Positions 44,055 to 55,966 of a stretch of DNA of 64,000 nt are shown here, piece after piece (within the stretch, counting starts at the first letter, position 1; the number at the start of each line of letters is the position of its first letter). The translations under genes were made by a program, and so were the position numbers. Below the pieces are notes generated by a model, which saw only the letters and a list, made by a program, of their open reading frames with translations, was not told the origin of the DNA and made no database searches. Origin of the DNA: Panicum virgatum (Eukaryota; Streptophyta; Magnoliopsida; Poales; Poaceae). The stretch is from NCBI RefSeq assembly GCF_016808335.1, contig NC_053143.1:53351441-53415440 (forward strand). The letters are read 5' to 3'.

Positions 44055-45367
44055 CAAGGCAAGATCAACAAGGACACCATCACCAAGTTCAAGGCTATGG
44101 ACAAGATCTTAGAGAGCATTGATGGCAAGGTGATGGAGGTCGGGAGCTCTAACCTTCAAGTACTCAACATGATGAAGATGCTAGAGACGCAAGTAGCCCA
44201 GCTCGCTGGATGCCTATCTAGCAACGAAGGAAAATTGCCCGGGCAACCTCAAAGTCCGGAGACGGCTAAGGCAATTCAAACTCGCTCGGGAAAGGAGACC
44301 GAAGAACCCGAACATGCAGCAGGAGCAAAGAAGCCTAAGCCAAGAGTTGAAGTGGAGACATCATCAAGGAGAAGGCACCTACTCCTATGCCAGAGATAGT
44401 CACCGAAGAGCCGGAGTTTGAGCTAGATGATTATAGACACCAAGATTCTACCGCCAAGGCCACGATACCGCAAAGGTAAACATGAAGATGAGCAATTCAA
44501 CAAATTCGTTGGCATGTTACGCGGGTTGAGCATCAATATGCCGCTCTTGGATGCTCTACAAATTCCGACGTATTCTCGCTACTTCAAAGACATCATGGAA
44601 ACAAGCGCAAGATACCGCCAAGAACTGTCAAGCTAACCGAGGAATGTAGCGCGGCAATCGCTAATGAAGCTGCTGAAAAGAAGAGGGACCCCGGATGTCC
44701 TACCATCCTGTGTTCCATTGGATCTCTTATGTTCGAAAGAGCACTTTGTGATCTCGGTGCAAGTGTGAGCGTCATGCCCAAGAATGTGTTCGAGAAGCTA
44801 CGCTTACCAGAGCCAGAGCCCACTGCCATGTGCCTAGAGTTAGCGGACAATTCCGCTCACTATCCTTTGGGAATCGCCGAAGACGTGCCCGTGAAGATTG
44901 GAGAACACTTAGTCCCCGTTGACTTTGTGATTCTCGATATGGGAGAAGGGCGCAAGGCGCCTCTCATACTTGGGAGGCCCTTCCTCAAGACTGCAAGGGC
45001 GAACATCGACGTTGGCAAGGGGGAGATAAAGTTCGACATCAATGGCACCACAAGCAAATTCAAGTTTCGTCCACGCCTCGAGGTATGCAACATGATCAAT
45101 GTCAAATATGTTCCGCCTCACCGTCGTATCATAGAGGAGAAGCCAAAGAAAGAGGAGGAGCCGAACAAGAAGGAAGCGAAGAAGGAGATAGAAGTCGTCG
45201 CGTCCATCGCGACAAAGAAGATCGCTGCACCCGTCAAGAAGAAAGCTAAAAGCCCGCCTGTGAAGACCAAAAAGACGACTAACCTAGAAGACAAACCTGC
45301 ACCATGGATTGTGCGGAAGTGGGTACCCAAGACTGCAGCGCCATCACTGAGCGTTGGTCCAAAGTGA
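44055..45367 (+). pseudogene. Gag C-terminus and aspartic protease of the type-A element
   Basis: After the TAG, frame 44097-44399 continues gag; at about 44370 and again near 44430 and 44620 the frame shifts. The frame ending at 45367 holds the protease: [16 protein letters not shown] carries the catalytic Asp as D-L-G-A-S, and [19 protein letters not shown] is the second conserved half. The C-terminus is Lys/Pro-rich and ends WVRKW-like with a stop at 45365-45367. In Athila the reading frame would continue into RT; here it ends and no RT follows. Several shifts make it non-functional as a polyprotein, although the protease core is readable. Confidence 0.88.
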
Positions 45368-45402
45368 AGAAAAAGAAAGTCTAGCTATAGACTATAAACG
45401 AA

Positions 45403-45504
45403 GCGCTTTGCGGGATGCAACCCGTTCGTCGAGTCAAGAATAAAGCTGCCGGGAGTTCAACCCGTTCGTCGAGTCAAGAATAAGCTGCCGGGAGGACAAC
45501 CCGC
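45403..45504 (+). repeat. Three consecutive CGGG-loop-CCCG hairpins, partly a 40-bp tandem duplication
   Basis: GCTTTGCGGGATGCAACCCG (ending 45424) is followed by two 39-40 bp repeats (45421-45460, 45461-45499) that each carry CCGGGAG...CAACCCG. All three can form a CGGG/CCCG stem with a 6-7 base loop. The first is the motif also found in type B at 18857 and 57787. Confidence 0.75.
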
Positions 45505-46798
45505 GAAAGGTTTAGGTAAGTGAGTCAAGAATTTTGCTATGCAAGGACATGATAAACTTTTGAACAATTGGTCATTCGGTCGAACAATTCGATTTGGATT
45601 TTATTCGCTCGGTCATTTCAATGTTGTTTCTTATTTTAAACCAATGACATGAGCTATCCTATGATTTATTTGCCTCTTTTTGAGAAAGCCACATCCAAAA
45701 TTCCATATCTATTTTTGGCGACCGTCCTCTCCATGACAGCCGGACCAAGTTGAGATAAAAACACACGAGTAAAGCTGCGCTATGTTTATATCATTTAAAT
45801 TCTTGATGCATAGGTTCGCTCAAACATAGAGAGAATTTTCAGTTTCATTACCATAGGACTAAAATTTTCCTAACTTTAATTAGTCTCTTTTTCAAAAATC
45901 TCTCTCTCATTTTGGCAAAAATTAGAACCTAAACCCAAGACCCACGGTTGAATTCGAGATTGTTCGCTATCAATTCATGAAAGTGAGCGGTTCCGGTGCA
46001 ACCAAAATTAATGTAGTCGGGAAATATTTTTCGACTTACAAATGTAAAGATATTTTAATTCCCCTCTGATTATTCATTTAAACTCATTGCATGCTTTGAG
46101 CCAATTCTGAAATTTCGAAGTCAGAGGAGGATTAAACATCTAAGCATGATTTGGAGAGGGTTTATGTGCTTGATTAACATCCATTGATCAAAGTAAGTTC
46201 ACGGGAAGGAATTGTGCTCTCTACCTACCTCCACATGCAAATAATCCAAAGGAGGGAGCAGCCATGCATGGGAAGGACATATGATTTTCAGCAAAGATGG
46301 CACCATGTGATGAAAGATTAAGCATGGGACAAGGTGAATGACACAAAGTGAAGAAATAATATTGCAAGTGGACATCAAAGGAAAAGAAGGAGTGGTTCAC
46401 AGGATTTGGATGGTGCAAAGCATGAAAGATATACTGGACAGAAGCAAATAATTGCACCAGCAAGCCACCAGAGAAAATTGAAGTGGAGGAGAGCCAAAAA
46501 TGCCCTAGGCCGGCCGGCCCCAAGGCCGTAGGCCGGCCGGCCTGGCCCCTTTTTAAGCGCTCTGGTGCACCACTTTGACAGGTACGCTCCTCACTCAGTT
46601 CATTGCTTATGTTCTTCAAGTTCTTCACCCAGAAACATCAGTTAGAGCCCTGAAAAATTCGTCCACTAAAATCTACTCCAAAAATCTCCAAAAATTCCCC
46701 ACAAATCCTAGTTTGCTCCACTCTTCGATATATTGTTCTCCAGCCGGTAAGAAACCCCCGGTGTGTTTGTTTTTGAGTGTGTGTAGCAAGGAGTCACC
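45505..46798. other. Type-A spacer with an internal copy of the LTR palindrome cassette
   Basis: No coding sequence is seen. At 46507-46543 there is a pair of GGCCGGCCGGCC palindromes followed by TGGCCCCTTTTT, the same cassette as in the LTRs just upstream of the TATA box. It lies about 255 bp before the ORF2 start at 46799 and could act as an internal promoter (inference). Confidence 0.6.
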
Positions 46799-48430
46799 AT
46801 GAGTGGCATCATGAGGTTCGTCACCGGGAGGAGAAGAACGCGTTCATCGACATCCGACACATCGGCAAGTTCTTCGCGGAGGCACTCGGTCTCTGAGTCT
46901 CCGCGGAGCATGGAGGAAGACAACCCTGCACCGAGGAGCGACATGTTGCTCCTTGGAGGGATGAGAGACCCGAGAAGCTCCTCCATGAGATTCATCGAAG
47001 GGATGCCACCTCCTCCATGGCGTTCGACAAGGTCATCCGCACCACCACCATACAAGCCCAAGAATTTAGAATATGGGTTTATTATCTTGTCGAAGGAAGA
47101 AGAAGAAAGGCTCAAGTTCATGAAGGGAAGGCTGTGAGCAAATTATGATTTTGATGATGAAGCATTGGAGAAGTTGGGATTTCATCATGACATCTACCAA
47201 CTCTTAGAGAACATCAGTTGGAAGTTATTTTCCGACGGTGTCACAGTAGACATGCAAGAAGAAGTGGCTTTGGAGATGTTCATGACACTGGAGAAAACAA
47301 CGGAAGTGGTGGATGATGAAGAAGTTCCATGTCTGAAATTTTGGCTCAAGAATGAAGAAAAAGTCATCACCTATGGAGAAATATGGAGTTTACTCGGATT
47401 CAAAAGTAATGCATATGAAATGGTGCAAGTTGAAGATGGAGAGCTTGATGAATTTTGGACAAAGATAGCAAAAGATGTCAACCGCCAAAGGAAGAATATA
47501 AGTAATGTGACCCTCCAAATATTCTACTCTTGGTTGAGCAAAAGAATTCTCGGGAGGATGAGAGAATCGAAGGTCACCGACCAAGAATTAAATTGGATGT
47601 ATACTGCATTGGTGAAGAAGCAAGTGATTGATCCCACCTACATCATGGTTGAAAGGTGGATTTGTGAAGCATCATCCGGTACGGGAGAAGTTGGTTCGGG
47701 GTGTTATCTCACAATGATAGCCCGAGCCATGAATCCGGGGTTACGAGTGATCCAAAAATATTATGTCTCGGGAAGAGATATTGGGATTGAACATTTGAGG
47801 CAAGGCCATTATAACGGAGGGGATGAAAAGAAGAGATTCACTATTTCTGAGATGGATATTTCCCTCCCCGATCAAAGACTGAAATTATTTGCAAGAAGGA
47901 GGACTGATTGGCGTGTTGAAAACATTGGAGCAAAAGTGAAGAAAACAAAAAGAGGAAGGTTGATTGAAGGAACATCGGAGTCGGCACAACAAGAAAACTT
48001 AGAAGTAAAGATTCCACCACCAAGTTCCGCTTATTGGAGGAATGAATTTCAAGGTGCATCAAGTGGACAAGAACACCCACAAGGATGGACGAGTCAATGG
48101 GAAGGAAACCAAGATCAAGCATGGGGGCATGGTATGGTGGCGCCTCCATAGGTGTACCTGGCGCCCCCATAGGTGTACCTGGCGCCCCCACCATTTAGCA
48201 ACTATGGCTACCCACCCCCATCATACCAAGGAGAGATGCCCGACCCATCATTTAAAGCACAATTTTTTGACCTCCCTCAACCGGAACAAGGAATGAGAAT
48301 CATGGGTGCCTATGCAAGAAGAAACATGGAAGACATATACGCCATCCGGAGGCATACAAGCCAACTAGAAGATGGAACCGCGGGAATTACATATCAAATG
48401 GGACTTCTAGGCCTGGCACCACTGGAATAA
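46799..48430 (+). pseudogene. Athila-type second ORF (ORF2) of the type-A element
   Basis: One reading frame of 544 codons from the ATG at 46799 is broken by only three stops: TGA at 47135-47137 and TAG at 48149-48151 and 48170-48172. The N-terminus is Ser/Arg-rich (MSGIMRFVTGRRRTRSST). The middle (YGEIWSLLGFKSNAYEMVQV, FYSWLSKRILGRM, GSGCYLTMIARAMNPGLRVI) resembles the plant Athila ORF-1/ORF-2 domain family found downstream of pol. The C-terminus is Pro/Gly/Tyr-rich and ends ITYQMGLLGLAPLE. The two TAGs lie at the start of two copies of a 21-bp repeat. The function of this Athila protein is not established; it is sometimes compared with envelope proteins, but I see no signal peptide or membrane segment. 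Confidence 0.8.
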
Positions 48431-50373
48431 TTTAATGGAGGAGCATTTCAACAATATTATGACCAAGGATACAACGCAAGAGGTAATCAAGGAGAGTAAT
48501 CGACGATAAGGCCAAGAATAAAATGCTCGCACGTGTGGTTTGGATTTCTCTATTTCTTTTCATTTATTTTCAGCATGTGTGCAAGCTTGTGTGTGCGTAA
48601 CAATTTTCTGTTTTATTTTTTTCAGTATGTGTGCAATTTGCTTTCTTTTGTTTTCATCACCATGATAAATAAATGCATCACCCATGCTTTAATGTTATGG
48701 TTAGTAATGATGATAGAAAGTTTGTGCCATCATAAAATATGATGATCGTTGCCGCCTTGTCTACTTTCTTGTGCTTGGTTTATGCATGATTAAACTAATG
48801 CTCTCTCTAATATGATCTGAAAATTAATTAAATGCCAGCTAATTCAATTGTGGAGGTTATGATAAATTAAGACCCATATCTTTTATTCTTGCTCTCTTAC
48901 TTAATCTTGTCAAGGAAAATTTAATTTGGATTTAATTTTGAGCTAACCTTGTCAATGATACCTTTTGCAATTGCTCTACCCTTCTACAAGCCTAAATGAT
49001 ATATCATAACAAACCATAGAGCAAGAATTATTTTCAGGTGAATTAATTCAGGATTTATCTTCTTTGGTACGAGACTAAGAAGCTGACCATTCCGTATTTT
49101 TGTGTACCTCTCTTTTGCTAGCCATTCTATCCATGCATTGTGAGTTTCTATGCCGGAAACATCGCAAACCTCGCTGGATATCCACCCTTAACCAAAAACA
49201 TCTTTTTTTGAAACACCTCCTTGACCACAACCTATATATTGAGTATATATTTATTTCGATGGCAAAATAGTGGAATCAAGAGAAAAATTCAGTAAAACAT
49301 AAGCTTGGGAACCATCAAAGAGTTCGCAGAAGAAAAATCCAAAGAATTGGAGACCTACAGACAGTAGGCCGGCCGGCCCAACACCCGTAGGCCGGCCGGC
49401 CTGCCCCTTTTCCTCCTCTGTTGGCTTCAATCTTTCAAGAGGGGATGCTCCCTTGAATTCCAAAGTTGAGTCCAGAGAATTGATAAAGGTTTTGTGCACT
49501 CACTCCATCAAGTTATCATCACTTCATTGCTTGAGGACAAGCAAATGTTCAAGCATGGGGGGAGGTGGAGTAAGTGCATTGTGTTGCCAACGGTTCTGAG
49601 GAGCAAAAAGAAAGAAAGAAAAAAAAGGGAGAGAGAAAATAAAAAAAATGAATGATGATGAAAAGCTCCTCGGTTCCTTTAGCTTCATTAAACTCCAGGT
49701 ACTTTGAAGATTATTCTATACTCAATTATTCCAACCATGTGCAATCTAATAACAAGGACTTCAGTTGTGCCTTGGGATCAACCGTTGCCATTTGCACATG
49801 TCCACCATCTAAAGTGTGTGTTCCATTCTCTCCCTCTCCATAAAGAAATTATTTTCCAATGGTCTTTTTGACGAGTCTTGGTAAATCCATAAGAAGTATT
49901 TCTTGTTTTGATAATATCTTGATTATAATATCTTTTGTTAGGACTAACCTTTCCAGAGCTCCAAATAAAGCCTCACACATACATATGAGAGAAAGAAAGG
50001 AGAAAGTTCTAGCAAGTTTGAGAGACAAGATGAGTTGAGAGTTTCCATGAGCAAATTGCAATGAGGTTTAAATTATTGATCTTGGTTTAGCATTACTTAT
50101 GGAACTTACTTTCTTAATTCTGAGACTTGTTTAATTTTGAGAGCATGTGCTTAATAATTGTGGGGAACCATTTAACTTGTATCTACCTTCCACGTTGAAA
50201 AAGCTGGTTACAACTTGAACTATTAACTGCAAAATATTTTTGGGAGCATTGTGTTTTCTCATGTATGATCAAGTGCAGGGATTGGACACTAAAAGGCAAC
50301 GCTGATTTTTATCAAATACTTACTTGAGGATAATAATGGCATGGGGGCAACGCTGGTTTAAGCATGGGGGGAA
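48431..50373. other. Type-A 3' non-coding region
   Basis: From about 48900 onward it matches the last 1.4 kb of the type-B internal region, for example the GAGACTAAGAAGCTG ... CTGGATATCCACCCT block at 49075-49190 and the ATGTGCAATC...GCACATGTCCA block near 49737-49805. It also holds a third paired GGCCGGCCGGCC cassette (49366-49402), a first polypurine cassette (GGACAAGCAAATG, then CAAGCATGGGGGGAGG near 49550) and the final polypurine tract before 50374. Confidence 0.75.
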
Positions 50374-51793
50374 TGTTGGCGCTCCTTAAGTATCCATTTT
50401 ATCCCCTGTTTAACTTTGATAATGGCATGAATTTAATATCAAAATCACTAACCATCCTAACCTCGGCCCAATTATTGGTCGTTTTCGCGTTTGCACATAT
50501 ATTTTGGAGGTACTTCATTTTTGCAGGTTTTTGACCAATTTTGGAGCATGAAATGACGAGGTCCACGATCACGCGATGACACGAAGAAAGATGAAGGCCA
50601 AAGCCCGAACAAAGGACTGAAGGCCATGATGATTAGAGGCCCGTTCTTGCACATCCACCCTCCAATGAAGCCCAAAGGACAAAGCCCACAAGATAAGATC
50701 AAGATACTTCGGGGCTAAGCAAAGCAAAGAGAGATTTAAGGAAGGATTTTTCATCCTATCCTTTTTCTCGAAGAAATCTCGAAGATAACGACGTCTAATG
50801 GGGTGCAATCGTGAAAGGCATAAACTCTAGAAGACTCCAGGAGACTTGGGGAGAAAGAAGGACACGAGGCGGCAAAGAAATGGGCTAGGCCGGCCGGCCT
50901 GGGTCCATTGAGCCGGCCGGCCCAGCCCCTTTTTGTGGCGGTTCGGCCTCCCCTTTGACCTATGGTTTCCTGAGGCTATTTAAAGACCCCTCCCCAAGGT
51001 TCACGGAAGAGATCAATTCGGGAGATGATGCCAAGGAGCAGAGAAGATAGAGGGACACCTCTCGGAGAGCCGAGAGTCATGCTAGTTGTCTAGGGTTTGC
51101 CCTAGTCGACGTGGGAACCTTGCAAGGAAGACCACGTCGGAGTTCTGAAGCTAGGATCATCAAGATCAAGGTAGGGCCCCGGTTGTGATCTTGTGATGTA
51201 CAATCATTCATGGTGAAGTTATTTGTGATTCCGAATGTTTAGCGACCATGTTCTCTCTTTCGATTTCGTTCTTTTCTTTGGGTTTGCTTCATCCTAGATC
51301 TATTATCGAGATAGATCGCTTAGCATGATCTTGTAGTCATGGTGGCTAGAGGTTTATGGCGGAACTACCAAAGGGGGTTTGACTTGCTTCAGGGTACTTT
51401 CGTCCAAAGGGGGGCGTCGTGACAGGGCGTTGCCACTGAGTAGGTGGGGTATCGAGGGATCGGAATGGAGATTTTGAGTTTAAAGATGCTTTTCATTGAG
51501 ATTCATATCTATCTTACTTCACTACATCAAGCTGGAACTACAACATATGCATGATCTAGGTGATCTAGATTGGTTATCTCTAACTTTCTCTTGCTACCTT
51601 CGGTGTTTGTCCTTTTTCGCAGATTAGATTCATTTTTCACCATCTCAACACAAAGGAATATCTATGGTAGTAGATTGTTTCTTGTATCTTTGGTTCCGTG
51701 GATTGAAAAACCTTGGGGGAATACTCTAAGGGAAAAGCTACACGAACCGTGCGCTTGTGGTATACAAATTGGGGGCGCTAAGGAGCGTCAACA
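50374..51793 (+). mobile_element. Type-A 3' LTR, complete
   Basis: The 1,420-bp LTR begins TGTTGGCGCTCCTTA and ends TAAGGAGCGTCAACA: its ends are inverted repeats matching at 14 of 15 positions. Paired palindromes are at 50887-50923 and a TATA-like CTATTTAAAG at 50976-50985. It is followed at 51794 by type-B internal sequence, not by a second copy of its left flank. Confidence 0.92.
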
Positions 51794-54387
51794 CCGTCAT
51801 ATTTCTTTTTGCACTCCACACATGCTTTGCATATAGTTGGCTTGGTTGCTACACTTAATATGATGAATGCTTTCATATCTATGTTAATGCTTCATGGGCA
51901 TTTTTCCTAAGCAATCTTGTGTAAACGTGGTGTTTATACTTGCTTGTGGACCATCATCATCTAATTTAATAAACCTTGCTAACTTCCATATTGCATTGGT
52001 TGGTATATAAGCTTTGCAATGCACTTGGTTTTTCTTGTGCTACGAAGAATTATTGACCTCGGGATAAACATGGTGTTCTACCTTTGGTTAATAAATCTTT
52101 ATGGCCAAGGGAAATTCAGCAACCTAGTTGTAAGCATGGTGCTTAGAATTAGGTGTAAACATTGTCTTTGCTTATGCACCTTCCTCTCATTTGCATACAC
52201 ACACCTCCCACTTGCATTCACATACACCCATTAGGTTTAATTTTCACTAGACTAATTATGCCACAAGTTAAGTATCTTAGGGGATGTTTTTGGTTTGTTG
52301 GCAATTGTTTCTACTCCCAACTGTCACCTTGGGGGTAGATTGTGCACTTGAATTGTTTTGCAGGCATTATGATACGCTTTCATGAAAGGAAAAGAGAAAT
52401 TGAAGGACAATAAAGGCGACAAAAGTGAAGATGCATAATGACGAGCTCCGGATACGGAGAACAAGCTTCATCCTCTCCTCCCGTGCCTAGCACAATGCTA
52501 AGCATGGGGGAACTGATGAGAAGAAGATCACGATCGCTAGAAGATGCTAACTCTCCTTCTTCCATGCTAAGCACAATGCTTAATTATGGGGGAGGCTGTG
52601 CTACAACTCTTCATAAGCATCAAAAGGTAAACATTTCCTACAACTTCTCTTGTCCATCTTTTTCTAAATGCCTGTGTATATAAGCCTTCGACCATAGACA
52701 TGATGCAAACTTTGTATATCTCTCCCTATAATAACATGACTACTAGGAGTACAACCTAGATTTGTTTTTGTTTTCAATAAATGATAACCACCATCACCTT
52801 GAGCTCACCACGATGATATTCTTATATGCTCTTGCTTATGGAAAAGTGATGAAAGTTGCCGCTTTATTTTACCTACACAATGTTATATGTGACTTGACTA
52901 TTTGCTCTCTCTTAAAATAAACTTAAATTGACTAAATAACGGTTCTTTTATTTGTGGAGGTTAAATGACTAAATTCTAGACCCACATACTCTATGTAGCT
53001 CTTGGATTTAAGTTTACCGATGACCTTATATCTTGTATTGTTTAATTTGAAAACTTAATTCCCATGCTATCTACATTTGTGAATCTCTTGCAAAGTTCTA
53101 CCTACCAAAGCCTATACATACATATTCTTTCATGATGAAACCTTTATATTGCAAACTTATATTTTGATGAGTTGGATTAAGAATCATTTCTTTGGTATGA
53201 GACTAAGAAGCTGGTCATTCCATTTTTTTTGTCTAATCTTCTTTTTGCTAGCCTATTTATCCATGCATTGTGAGTTTCTACTTCGGGAATTTTGCAAACC
53301 TCGCTGGATATCCACCCTAAACCAAAAATATCTTTTTGTGATTACCTCCTTGACCACAACCCAATTTGAGTATGGATTATCATTTCGACGGAATCAAAAG
53401 AATCAAGGGCACCATATAAAGAAAAGTTTTGGGAGACAAAGCTCCCGGAGATTCAAGCGGATCTACGAAGAAGGTGAATTTGAGATACTTACCCTAGCTA
53501 GTTGGTTCTCCCACTATTCATACTCTAGGACGAGCATTCGTTCAAGCATGAGGGGATGGCTGGGTAAGTATTCTATGTTATCAAAAGTTCTAAGGAGCAA
53601 AAAGAAAAAAAATAGAAAGAAAGAGAAAAATAGAAAAATGAAAGAAAACAGAGAAGAATAAAATGCTCCTAAGCTCTTTTTGGCTTCATTAATTTTCCAA
53701 GTTACTTTGAAGAATTATTCCATACTCAAATCTTCCAACCATGTGCAATCCGATAATGAGAACTTCATTTGTGTCTCGGGATCATCCATTTGCCACTTGC
53801 ACATGTCCACCTATCTAAATGTGTGTGTTTCATCTTTCTCCCTCTCCAACATTATTTTCCAATGGCCTTTTTGACTAGTCTCGGTAATTCCATTAGATCT
53901 CTCTCTTAGTTTGATAATATTTCAAGTATAATGTTTTGCTATGATTGTTTTTACCTACCAAGCTCCACATAAGCCTTCCACTTTTATATATGAGTAGAAT
54001 AGGTTGAAGACAATCTAATGTAGGCTTGAGCGACTTGTTGAGATGAGTGTTTCCATGATCTTTTGCAAGAGAACCTCACTTATATTTGATATGCATTCTT
54101 TTGAAAACTCTTCACGATTAAATAAGGTAAAGGTTTGAAGTTCGCTTAAGTTTGAGAGCATTGCATTTATTTATTATTGTGGCTTGTTCTTTAATTGCTA
54201 GTCTATCTTCCATAATGAAAAAGTAGCCGGTCACAACATGAACTTAAATGCTAAATACTTGAGAGAGCAATATATCTTGTTATGTATGACTAAGTGCAGA
54301 GAGGACATTGAGGGGCAACGCTGATTTCTTTATAAGCAAAGCTCCTAGACTTACTCGATGACGAGCAAAGTATAAACATGGGGGGAA
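51794..54387 (+). mobile_element. 3' part of a second type-B internal region
   Basis: From its first bases (for example TGTGTAAACGTGGTGTTTA near 51920) the segment parallels 19700-22676, with increasing similarity toward its end. It contains AAGCATGGGGGAA-type purine tracts and ends with the polypurine tract AAACATGGGGGGAA at 54387. Frames such as 53149-53661 recur in the other copies only because the DNA is similar. No gag or pol is present. Confidence 0.82.
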
Positions 54388-55966
54388 TGTTAGTGCTCCT
54401 TAAGTACCCATTTTATCCCTTGTTTATCCTTGATAATGGCATGCATTTAATATCAAAATCACTAACCATCCTAACCCCGGCCTAATTATTGGTCATTTTC
54501 ACATTTGCACATATATTTTGGAGGAACTTCGTTTTTGCAGATTTTTGGCCTATTTTGGAGAATGAAATGACAACGCCCGTGATCGAGTGCTAACATGGAG
54601 AAAGACGAAGGCTAAAGCCCAAAGGAAGGACCAAAGCCCATGTTGATTCGAAGCCCATTCATGCACATCCATCCTCCAAGAGAGCCCAAAGGACCAAGCC
54701 CACGAAGATGAGATCAAGATACTTCGGGATTAAGCAAAGCAAATGAAGATTTAAGGAAGGATTCTCCATCCTATCCTTTCCTCGAAGATATCTCCAAGAT
54801 AACGACATCCAAAGGGGTGCAATTGTGAAGGACATAAACTCTAGAAGATGCGAAGAGTCTACACGCGAAAGATGAGACCGAGGCGGGCCCGAAAGAGGGT
54901 AGGCCGGCCGGCCTAGGCTCATGAGCTGGCCGGCCTAGCCCGTTTCCGAGGTGGTTCGGCCTCCTCTTCGACCGGTGGCTTCCTCGGCACATAAATAGCT
55001 CGCACCTTATTCAACTCGTGGCATCCATCCACCTAGAACTCGACAAAAACCTAGGGCCAACACCGAAGGAGGCTAACGGCCGCTGTGAGTCTTCGAGGGT
55101 ACCTAGGAGATGGCTTAGGCCACCCCTAGCCGCCATGGCCTCCCTACGAGGTTGTGCCATGGTGGAGTTCGGGAGTCATCCCCAACATTCATCGGGGTAT
55201 GTACACACACGATGGTGATATCAATCTACTCTTTATTCTAGTTGTCTCGACTTTGGTCTACTTCAATGCATGCTTTCTTTCTCATATGTGATGCATCCAT
55301 ATGTTCATAGTAAGATTAGATCTATTCGTGATGATTAGTCTATATCTTGCGGATATGTTGAGGTAGCGTGTTTTAGCTAGTTGGTTGATTACCCCGGTGT
55401 GGTGACAGCATGGTGGAGGGAAAAGTTCTAGCGACGACATGATGTGGAATAGGATCGATAGTGAGTACCATGGGAGTCATTGCACAGCCACCAAGAGGAG
55501 GAGCTTTGAGTAAGAGCACTTGGTGGGCGTTTGGGGTAAAGCTTTGGGAAACCTTAGGCGTCAACACGCACCTCGCACCGGCGACCTTGGGAAAGTAGGC
55601 CGCTTGCGAGCCGCCTTTCTGAGAGATGATTCCGTGTACCTTTAGTTGAGATGCAATCTATGTTTTGATCACCTTTTTAACTAGAATCATACCTAGAGAC
55701 GATAGGCCCTAGCTCTTTGGTTGTGTTATCTCATCTATGGTTGTGGGTGTGATGACCACTTATGCTTCATTCATATCTAGCAAGTGTTCAGTTTATATGC
55801 AATCTATGCTTCATGTTAGGATAGATCCATTAGATTAGATGGAAAACCTTAGGTAGTTCTTTGTCGATCCACGGATTGATAAACCTTGGGGAAGTACTCT
55901 AAGGGAAAAGCTACCACGATCTGTGTGCTTGCGGTACATAAATTGGGGCGCTAAGGAGCGTCAACA
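54388..55966 (+). mobile_element. Complete type-B LTR
   Basis: It is 1,579 bp, from TGTTAGTGCTCCTTAAGTAC to TAAGGAGCGTCAACA, equal in length to the LTR at 15772-17350. The palindrome pair is at 54901-54936 (the second half carries one mismatch), and ATAAATAG at 54991-54998 is the likely TATA box. It is flanked on both sides by type-B internal sequence, so it may be the 3' LTR of one unit and the 5' LTR of the next. Confidence 0.92.

Larger units (their letters stand above)
41197..51793 (+). mobile_element. Type-A Athila-like element with gag, PR and ORF2 but no RT, RNase H or integrase
   Basis: Two LTRs (41197-42593, lacking about 22 bp at its left end, and 50374-51793) differ at about 3% of sites over the first 500 bp compared by eye. 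Between them are a PBS, gag, protease, a hairpin-rich spacer, an Athila-type second ORF and 1.9 kb of 3' non-coding sequence ending in a polypurine tract (AAGCATGGGGGGAA). The gap between protease and ORF2 (45368-46798) is 1.4 kb and holds no pol sequence, whereas Athila pol needs about 3 kb. Flanks do not match: left is the CACTA second gene, right is type-B internal sequence. Confidence 0.9.
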
